In this document: piece after piece, positions 47,601-56,420 of the stretch | Layout: every line of letters begins with the position of its first letter | Numbering within the stretch: the stretch's first letter is position 1 | Source: Jacaranda mimosifolia | Lineage: Eukaryota; Streptophyta; Magnoliopsida; Lamiales; Bignoniaceae | Direction of reading: 5' to 3' | NCBI GenBank assembly: GCA_018894105.1 | Contig: CM032129.1 | Span: 33,249,468-33,313,467 of the forward strand | Length of the DNA stretch: 64,000 nucleotides | The notes under the pieces: generated by a model | Told to the model about the DNA's origin: nothing | What the model saw: the letters and a program-made list of their open reading frames with translations, nothing else | Databases searched by the model: none | Translations under genes and position numbers: made by a program

Positions 47601-47830
47601 CTAAATATATAAAAATATGTGGTAGGGAAGAAAATTCACGTGCTCCATGGCCCAAAAGAAAGAAGATAAAAGATAAGGCATGATTGATTATTAAGGCCCC
47701 AGTAATCACTGTGTATACGTGACCGTATTGTTCCCCACTTGAACGGAAGTGTGTTGGAAATTATTGGACATTTAGAGGGGACATTAATTATTTAGACATA
47801 TGGACTGACGATTTTTGTTCTATCTTGTAA

Positions 47831-49034
47831 CTTTGGGCTAGTTTGATTGAAATGATAAAGTGGGATATAGTGTTTTTATCCCATATTATTATTTATTTGG
47901 TTGAAGTGATAATAAATACTTAGACCCACATGAATACCAAAAATCGTATTTATATGTGTAATTCTTATGATAACTTAATATGTCACCCTCATGGATTTAT
48001 TTATCATGTCAATCAAACTATACCACAAGAGCTTGTTTGCTTGCAATGATATGATTTGATGTGATTGATAAATGTAGGATTCATTATCTAGAAAATATGT
48101 TATTATCATCTAATATCTTGTTTGCTTGTTTGAAATACTGGTTTGAATATCCTAATTTTAATACAATCAGTTGTTTGGATGCTTAGCATTGTAACTTACT
48201 ATAAATGTAAAAATCAAACTTATTCCTCAACTTCTTTTAATAGTTCAAATATCTTCATTGAAAGGGTTTAAACATATGTTGTGTATGTAGGGACTAAGTC
48301 TCTTGTTTTATTTTTTCCTCAACCATTTATAATTTATTATTACCTAGAAAAGAGAAAATAATTAGCTTTCAAATTTCATTATAACATCTTACAATTATTT
48401 CACAAATTAAACTACTGGTATTTGATGTGCTTATGGATATTAGTTTGTAATTTTACAACAATATTTTTATCCGAAGTGCATTTCTATATTTAAAATAATA
48501 TTATTCTTTTTCCAATTTGTAGGAAAAAATAGTCATGAAATCTTATTATTATGGAAGAAATAGTTTTTATAAGAAGTTTTATATTTTTTAGATAAATATT
48601 TTATAATAATATTATAAAATAAGTTTGATTATGGATATAATTTAGTATTTTCATAAAAAATTAGTTATATAAATCAATGTTTAATGATATATATATTAAT
48701 TAATCATATATAACAATTTATAAATATATACAAAAATATTGATGTATAAAATTATGCAAGGTAAATTTTGTCATCTAATATGTTAATCCCAGTGCTTCTA
48801 ATCCTGGGATTATTAATCAAGCCAAGAGAGGTGGGATACATAATCCCAACACTTTAGATTAAAATGCTAGGCTTTTTATTAATCATGAGCTTCAAGTATA
48901 GCAACCAAATATTTAATTATACTGGATTACACATCTATTCTACACAATCCTAGCAAGCAAACGAACTCCAATAATAAAAGATCACACAAATATCACATGA
49001 GATAACTTAAAAATCCAACCAAACTAGCCCAAAG
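47831..49034. mobile_element. Outer inverted-repeat element, interrupted by a second one
   Basis: Left end ctttgggctagtttgattg and right end caaccaaactagcccaaag are near-perfect inverted repeats. Outer arms are 47831-48028 and 48969-49034; without the inner insert the element would be about 260 bp, a normal MITE size. Confidence 0.75.
48029..48968. mobile_element. Inner inverted-repeat element nested in the outer MITE
   Basis: Ends gagcttgtttgcttgc and gcaagcaaacgaactc are inverted repeats with two mismatches over 16 bp, 940 bp apart. A 3-bp caa lies on both sides and may be the target duplication. The interior has no reading frame of note. Confidence 0.7.
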
Positions 49035-49710
49035 ACTGTCTTTAAGGACTTACATGCATGATTCGTTCCTAATTTTTAAATTTCTTAGAGGTTCTTTGGT
49101 TTTATTTTCATTTTTATTTAATTTATTATGAGTTTTATTGTTTTCTTTATATTACATTAGCTTGCAAAGATTGAAAAAAAATAGCACTTACTTCTTGAAT
49201 TATCGATTTTAAATTAGTCAAAACATTATATCAAATATTATAACATAGTCAGCCATGAGCATCCTATATATGTTTGAAAATGATGGTTGATACGCCAAAA
49301 GGCTTAAATATTTAGTTTCCCGTTCTATAACGTAAAAAATATCCACACTTCAAAATTCATATTCTTTTTAATTGAATCATAACTCAGTTGACTCGATGAA
49401 TTAATGAGTTATCTCATTGAGATATGTGGCGGTACCAAAACTATATACACTTAGATAGACCAGTCTATTTCAATTGACACATAAAAATATCCCTAACGAT
49501 GCGCTCACAAATGTACGTTTCATTGCATTTTGTCTTGTGGTGGCAATTGAGTTGGGTGTAAAATAAAAAATTAAAAATAATAATTGTTTACGTTATTATT
49601 TATCAAACCCTGGCGACATATAATGTAGGAAATAAAATCTTATTATCTGAGGAACATCATATTATTCATCAAAATAATGAAGAAGGACCTATGTACTTGC
49701 TGCTAATTAA

Positions 49711-49881
49711 TGGATTCTTTATTTTACTTCACATTTCATTTTTTATTAATTCAACTTGATAAATGTATGTTAAGTGTATTTGATCTCCAATTAATTATTT
49801 ATATAAGAAAATATTTAATATACTTGACACAAATTGATGAAATAAAACATGAAATGAAATATAAAATGAAATAAAGGATCC
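49711..49881. repeat. MITE family 3, copy 3
   Basis: The clearest copy: tggattctttattttact at the left and aaaatgaaataaaggatcc at the right, with aagaaaatatttaatatactt inside. It lies 3' of BBE9. Confidence 0.65.
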
Positions 49882-50090
49882 AAGTTGCCTATTCAAAAAT
49901 TAGAAAAACATACATTTATAAATATTGATATATACTTCATGGATAGTACATTTAGTTCGAAATAATACGTTCATATAAGAAGACATGCATTTAATACACT
50001 TTATATTTGTGTACGACTTGATAGAAAATGTGATTTTCTCTGTGTGGCTGGTGGTTTTGGGGCCAACGACATTTGTTTATATGTATACCA

Positions 50091-51701
50091 TCACATTAAA
50101 GGGGGAATGCTTTGTTTGTTTCTAAAAATATTGGTGCGATCAACCTTAGTTTTCACACGTACCAAGCGATCAAAGTTACTCTTAAAGTACTTGAATCCCC
50201 AAATGCTTGCGTGTTTGTAGCCTGTATTCCATTCATCTGTCATTCCAATGTCTAGGTCTCTATAATTGAAATATGCAGCTCTGGGAGAGCTCGAGACATA
50301 CGATGCCATGTAACCATAAAGTCTTCGAATCCAATTTAAATGCCTGTCGGATTCTTCTTTTCCTGGTTTATTCCAGCCCACATAATAGTGAATCATGAAT
50401 ATGTTCCCTGATCTATGTGGAAATGGAATTTCAGTTTCGGAGAAGTCATTCAATCTCCCACCATAAGGACTGAACTGTATCTCTGCGTGATTTTCATCTT
50501 CTTCATTTAAGAATTTCCAAATACCCGTCAGGCCATCTACTGGAATGGGTTGCCTCACGAAATCAGATTTTCCTTTGAAATAGAGCCTAAATCGTGGAAC
50601 CCTACTCGTCAAAGCATCCAGGGAAGTGTTAACAGGAAAACCTGGAAAGAATAGCGTGGATTCTATCCAGCTCATTTCGATACAATCTTTTTTAACCAAA
50701 CCCAATTCGGGGAATTCTTTTTGCATTACGGGGAGGAGATCATCAGCTCTACCTAAAAAAAGAGAAGCAAAAGCTACTCTTATCGTCCTTTTTCCGGTTT
50801 CAGGAGAATTCACACTTCTAATAATTACTCTTATTAACAGGTTGTCGTCAATGTTGTCGGCAACATATTGCCACTTATGTATTAATTCAGTGGCATTTTG
50901 TTCCAACGTTCGAACAACATTAAAAGCTGTCACTATTGCAGGAATAACAACTAATTTTACCTTAAAACCAACCAGAATCCCGAAACTAGTACCTCCGCCG
51001 CCTCTGATGGCCCAGAACAGGTCTTCTCCCATATTATTGCGGTCCAATATTTGGCCATCGGCATTGATTAATCTTGCATCAATGATATGATCGGCGGCGA
51101 TTCCATGTTTCCGGGATATCATGCCATATCCTCCGCCGCTGAAGTGCCCTCCCACGCCGACAGTCGGGCAAACCCCAGCGGGAAAAGCAAGAGTTCTGCT
51201 CTTCTGAGCTATTGCATAGTAAAGTTGGCCGAGTGTAGCGCCGGCTTGAACCCATGCAGTTTTTTCTCGAGTGTCTATAGATACTGACTGAAAGTTTCTC
51301 ATGTCTATAATTACAAAAGGGATTTCTGACTTGTATGAAAGCCCTTCGTAATCATGCCCGCCGCTTCGGATTCTGACCTGGATGCCACATTTTCTGGAAC
51401 AATAAATTGCTCCAGGAATTTGGGACTCATCCAGAGGGGTGATGATTGCGACGGGCTCCAGCAGTGAGGTCTTATAAGCTCGCAGGTTTTGTGCTGTGGA
51501 GTTTAAAATGGAAAGAAATGGTACGCTTTTTGGGGTGTAAATGAATTGGGATTTTGAGGTTGAGTTTTGATCAAACTGAGAATTGAAGCAACCAAGAAAA
51601 TCTTTTTTGTTTTGAATTGAAATTGAAGCAGCCCGGAAAATTAGGAGGGTGGAAAGAACTAAAGAGAAGAGTGCAAAAGTCTTCATTTCTTTCCTTTGCA
51701 T
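50091..51701 (-). CDS. BBE9: berberine bridge enzyme-like FAD oxidoreductase
   Basis: Intronless. The start is at 51701 (MQRKEMKTFALFSLV, 536 residues) or 51686 (MKTFALFSLV, 531). The frame is open to 51842, but that extension reads through a TA microsatellite and is not credible. Numbered from 51686, FAD residues are H111 (GGHDYEG) and C173 (GVCPTVGVGG), with Val176 as gatekeeper. Substrate-side positions are unusual: MIHY replaces KIQY, and Arg replaces Gln in IIRSV. NYRDLDIG is kept. The C-terminus reads RTNIFRNKQSIPPLM, with Lys instead of the near-invariant Glu of EQSIP. It is the last gene of the array and differs from both main subgroups. Confidence 0.94.
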   Translation of the reverse strand: MQRKEMKTFALFSLVLSTLLIFRAASISIQNKKDFLGCFNSQFDQNSTSKSQFIYTPKSVPFLSILNSTAQNLRAYKTSLLEPVAIITPLDESQIPGAIYCSRKCGIQVRIRSGGHDYEGLSYKSEIPFVIIDMRNFQSVSIDTREKTAWVQAGATLGQLYYAIAQKSRTLAFPAGVCPTVGVGGHFSGGGYGMISRKHGIAADHIIDARLINADGQILDRNNMGEDLFWAIRGGGGTSFGILVGFKVKLVVIPAIVTAFNVVRTLEQNATELIHKWQYVADNIDDNLLIRVIIRSVNSPETGKRTIRVAFASLFLGRADDLLPVMQKEFPELGLVKKDCIEMSWIESTLFFPGFPVNTSLDALTSRVPRFRLYFKGKSDFVRQPIPVDGLTGIWKFLNEEDENHAEIQFSPYGGRLNDFSETEIPFPHRSGNIFMIHYYVGWNKPGKEESDRHLNWIRRLYGYMASYVSSSPRAAYFNYRDLDIGMTDEWNTGYKHASIWGFKYFKSNFDRLVRVKTKVDRTNIFRNKQSIPPLM

Positions 51702-51721
51702 AATAGTTCTATTTCGAAATG

Positions 51722-51753
51722 ATAATATATACATATATATATACACACATATG
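51722..51753. repeat. TA/CA microsatellite upstream of BBE9
   Basis: Alternating TA with a few CA units directly upstream of the BBE9 start, perhaps overlapping its TATA region. Confidence 0.7.
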
Positions 51754-51842
51754 CTTGTTGCTCGCTTGTATGCCTGGAAACCAAAAACCAGTAATAATTG
51801 TTGCGTCTTTAGATGGGAATCATGTGATACTGTGATAGGCAA

Positions 51843-52878
51843 ACTACATCAATGACCACTTTTTAAGCATTCATAGCCGTGAGCTATAAGATAACCCTGG
51901 AAGTTTTTATTCCTAAAGTTAGGTATTAAATAAAGTCCTGATCAGATTAAAAAAAATGTAAATTTTCTTGTCTAAAATTTAATGATATACAGCAACTAAG
52001 TGGAAGGTAGATTGTTAATCTCAAAACGGCTCATATGGCTGGTTCATTTGATAATAAATGGAACACTTCATTATACATATGCTAAATATATTGGATCCAT
52101 AATTAATTATTTTTATAAGAAAATTATTCATATATTTGGCATATACACTTAGTGAAATATCATATGAAATACGGATAAGAATAGATGATATATAAACCGT
52201 TCTTTTAAAATGTAGCACTTAGAAATAATTTGAATTTTCTATTTTATTTTATATTTATATCTCATTTCATTTCACAGATATCTACCAAATATATTAAATA
52301 TTTTTTTATTAAGTAAAAATCAAAAATACTTGACATACTTTTATCAAATTAAAATAAAAAATAAAATAGCGGATGCAAAGTGACTCAAAGGATTAATTAG
52401 CCGCCAATCCTCCAGGTTTATAACGTTTTCAAGAAATAGAAACCCTAAAATGCCATGTGCCCTCCTACTAATCAGGAGTTAGTTACCCATATTATTTTGA
52501 CCTTATAATCTCAACCCACTCCAGCCCAAAACAAGTCAAATAACTTCCATCCCCACGATCCCCTCTCCTCTCTATCTTTCTCTCTCCATCTTTATCTCTT
52601 TTTGTTGGTAGTTTTTTGTTAGGTCTACTGATATTCAACACTACAGCATAAGAATCTTCCTGGATTGGGTATTCTCTCCTGCATTGCATCTTCTTTTACC
52701 TTCCATTTCAATTTTCCCTCCTTTTCTACTCCTTCCTACATTCAGTTCCCATCTAGCAAGAAATTATACTAACAATAAAATGCAATTCATTTCTCCTTGT
52801 TTCCATGTTGCTTGATCAGTTAACTTATATAGTCTGCTAAAAACTTGAGTTTTTGTCCTCTTTTGTAGGCTCCCATCA
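51843..52878. other. Divergent upstream region shared by BBE9 and the bHLH gene
   Basis: Contains a family 3 MITE-like repeat at 52221-52380 and a related diverged stretch at about 52030-52200. A C/T-rich leader-like tract lies at 52540-52600. The tract ending ttttgtag at 52869 looks like the end of a leader intron just before the bHLH start codon; the donor site is not clear. Confidence 0.4.
52221..52380. repeat. MITE family 3, copy 4
   Basis: tgaattttctattttattt at the left and aaaataaaaaataaaatagc at the right, with aatacttgacatac inside as in copy 3. More diverged than the other copies. Confidence 0.45.
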
Positions 52879-53887
52879 ATGGCTCTGAGCAGCTACCACT
52901 CAAACTGGGAAACGCTTCAACATGAATTTAACTCAGCTCAAGCAGAAACTCAGCTGTCAGCAGAGCTCTTCGACGACATGTTTGGATTTCCAGACGCTAG
53001 CAGCATCAATATTGATCATCTCTTCGAGCACAATCACTTACGTTACTCAGAAAACTGCAATTCCCTTTTTCCCGACTTTTCATCTCAACCTGCAGACTAT
53101 AATGATTTTAACAGTACCCTCGCCCCAGGCACCATTCAGGTTTCCCAAGAATTTGAGCCCTTCCATTGCCAGAAACGCCAAGAGGTTGCTGATAACTATG
53201 AACATGAACTAATTTACTCGGAGTTGAAGCCGGGTTGGCTTCAAGATAATAACTTTCAGCCGGAAGTTTTGATACCCTCATGGCCCGACTTTCCAACTAT
53301 TCCGCCAGTTTATAATAGTGGGAGTCTCGAGAGTATGATAAAGCCGGCAACCGGCGGGAGCTTGTCGGCCCAGAGCATTGCCGCCAGGCAGAGGAGGAGG
53401 AAGATTACTGAGAAGACTCGGGAGCTCGGGAAACTTATTCCAGGCGGGCATAAGTTAAACACTGCTGAAATGTTTCAAGCTGCTTATAAATACATCAAGT
53501 ACTTGCAGGCTCAGGTTGGAGTTCTTGAATTCATGGATTCATCTTATCACAAGGTATCAGTTAATTACTCATCCGCTCAAGTAAGAAATATTGTTCCTTG
53601 TGGAAAAAAAATGCTCATATTGAAAATGGGCTTATTATATATATATATATATATATATATAAATATATTTTCAGGAGAATGGAGACTCATTTCAAAGTGA
53701 AGAATTGCATGGTCTTCTTGAATCTCCATTGATTCAGGAAAAGTTATATTCGATGGAAAAGTGCCTGGTTCCACAGAAATTTCTGCAAGCACTAGCCACT
53801 GATCATCAGATTCTTGAATCAAAACCACACGTCCTGGAGGAAGTCAGGCAGCTGGGGAAGGACAGGTCCATGACGCTAACAAAGTAG
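52879..53887 (+). CDS. bHLH transcription factor, bHLH52/53-like (2 coding exons)
   Basis: Exons 52879-53553 and 53675-53887 join (phase 0, GT-AG) into 295 residues; the 121-bp intron contains a TA microsatellite. The bHLH domain is at about residues 165-212 (SIAARQRRRKITEKT, LIPGGHKLNTAEMFQAA, YIKYLQAQV). The long acidic/polar N-terminus has no known domain, and a 70-residue C-terminal tail follows. The helix-loop-helix wording matches the plant subgroup with AtbHLH52 and AtbHLH53. It is nuclear and binds DNA as a dimer. Odd point: residue 171 is Gln (AARQRRR) where the family normally has the E-box-contacting Glu (AARERRR). A leader intron probably ends at 52869. The flanking transposon-rich DNA gives no functional clue. 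Confidence 0.92.
53637..53670. repeat. (TA)n microsatellite in the bHLH intron
   Basis: About 12 TA units followed by aaatatatt, close to the 3' splice site at 53674. Length variation here could affect splicing. Confidence 0.85.
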
Positions 53888-54674
53888 AGAGAGCAGAAAG
53901 TTTTAACATACGCTCTGTTTAAAAACATCAAACAGTGAGAATCAAGTCATCTAAGCAGTGGAATTTACATTATACAATTATGCCATGCATGATTTGAAAA
54001 TCTTCTGGGGGATATAGATGCAATTCTAGCTAGATTTTTATTCGTTTGGTTAGGGCACATTAGATATATGGTTACTCTTCCTTCCTTAGTCCTGTTTTTT
54101 TCTTTTTTAATTGTTGTTTTGTTTATAGTTCATTCCTTGGATTACATGTAATTAGATGTTAGATCCTTTATATGTTGGTCCAAATCTTGTAATTTCCTCC
54201 TTAACAAGAATGGTTGTCAGTGCTGAGTTAGCAAATTTCATTCTCCTGACATTATATCACTAGTGTATTATTATGATATTATCATGTATGTTAAATCTTT
54301 TGTGGCTAGGAATAATTTCATTAGTTTATTTCAAATTGTGTTTGATTGCTCATTTTATGTTCATAAATTGTATAGTTATAAAACTGAAAAATAGAAATTA
54401 GTCCCCCATTTTGTAGGACTTATCTTTTGTAGCAGACTCGGTTTGACCAAGTAAAACAAGTTGTAATCTATCCAGTCAGGCTGTGGCTGTCTCATTTCTC
54501 ACTTCAACTTAGACCTCTCTTTTATTGAACCCAAGATGTAGCTTGTTACTGAAAAGAGAACAGGCCGGCTTGGTGGGTCATACATAAAACACAGCAGTGC
54601 ATACTTTTGGGCTTATCGGCCCATGTCTATTTGCTTAGTTTGAACCTAATTAGGGTGTAGGTTTTATTTCCTTA
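53888..54674. other. 3' flank of the bHLH gene
   Basis: Probable 3' UTR to about 54190, with several AATAAA-like signals absent or weak. No other gene seen. Confidence 0.4.
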
Positions 54675-55710
54675 GTGCCCGTTTGGTTTTGTTTTCAAAG
54701 CCTTTTTTTCATTCTTGAAAATGAAAACAGAAAGTTACAAAAAAAAATTATTTTTACAAATATTTTCATTTTCAGCATATTTTTCCAAACACACTATTAC
54801 ACTCTCTCTTCATTTTCATTTCTCATTTTCTTATATTCTCATTTGAACAATTTTTAATACAAAACACTATTGATATAGGATGGCCCAACATGGCCCAAAT
54901 CGGCGAGGCCCAACACCCAATCAACGGCTCAGGGCCCAAGTGACTGGTCGACCCTGTTCGACCAATCCACAAGGCGCTCCATGGCCCTCGGATCCGCTCG
55001 ACCGTTATCGACATCTCTTCTCGTCGATTCTCAAGTCGAGCCCTACACAATACTCTACCACCGCATTAAATGCATTGACTGGCAGCACGCCTCCGCATTA
55101 ATGGCGCATGCCCTCCCCTCACCGTCTGACACAGCAGATGCCGCAACAGTGTACCATCTTGTCCTACAGTATAAAATGACATCTAACTGGCAATATTCAA
55201 ACGGGGAATGGACCAATTACCCTCGGTAGGAGGCTGAAGGTCCCTGGGGTAAGCCAAGGGCTTCCCTGACATTTCCTACAAGGGGGAGAATATAAAAACC
55301 CCTCAACCTTACCTCTCACAGGTATGCACTCATACACTCAAAAGCTCATACATTCCGCTGCTTGATTAAAGAGGTCGAATATACACTGACTTGAGCGTCG
55401 GAGGGCCTAAGCCGAGGGCCACTCTGCTAGCCTAACGTTTACTGTGGTTACAGGATTCCAATCCCAAATCAATCCAAAAAATCAATACACCGGATCGTGA
55501 TTCATACCTGGATTCATATCCGTCTTCAAAATCGAACCCTCATCAACTATATTTTTCAAATACAATTTATTTTTAATCCTATACAATCATTATATTTTAA
55601 ATAGAGTCTCCAAATAATATTTTATTTTTAAAAATACATTTTTAATTAATTTTTCATTATTTTTTTAGTCAAAAAATAAAAATTCCTCGAGAAAACAAAA
55701 CCAAACGCCT
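54675..55710 (+). mobile_element. MITE family 1, copy B, split by a solo LTR
   Basis: Starts gtgcccgtttggttttg and ends gaaaacaaaaccaaacg. The two halves (54675-54870 and 55546-55710) align end to end with intact copies A and C once the solo LTR is removed. Confidence 0.85.
54871..55545 (+). mobile_element. Solo LTR inside MITE copy B, 5-bp target duplication
   Basis: 675 bp starting tgatatagg and ending ccctcatca (TG...CA), flanked by actat at 54866-54870 and 55546-55550. It is richer in G+C than its surroundings. Promoter-like gagaatataaaaacccctca lies near 55290, followed by a typical R/U5 stretch with cttgagcgtcggagggcc. No internal retrotransposon sequence remains, as expected after LTR-LTR recombination. 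Confidence 0.9.
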
Positions 55711-55842
55711 TAAAGAACCCAACAAGTACCTTGTTTCACCAACCCCGATAAAATACCGGCAAATATTTAATCCACGCTATCAATGGCATTGGGAAATAAA
55801 CCCCATGAAATCCAGTGCCAAAACGGAGCCCGAAATCCATCT

Positions 55843-55850
55843 CTATATAA
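55843..55850 (+). promoter_or_regulatory. TATA box of the lipid transfer protein gene
   Basis: ctatataa, about 120-130 bp before the start codon at 55972. The transcript would start near 55875, in a CA-rich leader typical of LTP genes. Confidence 0.7.
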
Positions 55851-55971
55851 GCCCAGTAACCAGCTGTACTTTTCTCATCAACACACATCACTGATCCTCT
55901 GGTCCAGCTTTGCTCTACATCAATTTCTCACTACATTGAGGGACGTCTGATACAAATCTATACGTGACAAA

Positions 55972-56420
55972 ATGAAGAGCATTTTATTTTCCTTGTTCGT
56001 TGTCCTCTGCTTGGTATACTGCTTCGCTCAGCTGAGCAATGCAGCCATTCCATGCGGCACCGTCGACATGAAGGCAGCCTCATGCGTCACATTTGCCACC
56101 GGGAAAGACGCAAAACCATCGGCAGCATGCTGCACTGGGCTGCAACAGCTCGCTCAGAGCGCCAAGACGGTTGATGACAAGAAAGCAATCTGCAGGTGCC
56201 TCAAAGCCGGCGTCAAGAACTTTGCTGGTGTGCAGGATAAGTTCTTGAGCAAACTCCCCGCTGCTTGCAACATCAAAGTTGGTTTCCCTGTTTCCATCAG
56301 CACTGATTGCGAAAAGTAAGAGCCAAGAAAACCGTTTGGGTTTCATTTAATTTTAACTGGCTATATATATGTAGAGATTTATCTAACAATTATAATGTTT
56401 GGCTTTTCAGGCTCCACTGA
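55972..56420 (+). CDS. LTP1: Type 1 non-specific lipid transfer protein
   Basis: Small secreted protein that binds lipids in a hydrophobic tunnel and acts in the cell wall, cuticle and defence. The signal peptide is about residues 1-25 (ending LSNAA), and the mature protein starts IPCGTV. The eight-cysteine motif is complete: C28, C38, C53-C54, C74, C76, C99, C113, with spacings (X9, X14, CC, X19, CXC, X22, X13) of type 1. The uninterrupted frame stops at 56319 after DCEK. More likely the message is spliced: donor gaaaa|gtaag at 56316 and acceptor ttttcag at 56410 join to g-ctc-cac-tga. This gives the usual type 1 ending DCEKLH and 117 residues (exons 55972-56315 and 56411-56420). Introns at this place are common in LTP1 genes. 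Confidence 0.94.

Noticed and set aside
51702..51842. Upstream N-terminal extension of BBE9
   Set aside because: It reads through a TA/CA microsatellite (YIYMYI) and lies before a good signal peptide start, so it is not a likely part of the protein.
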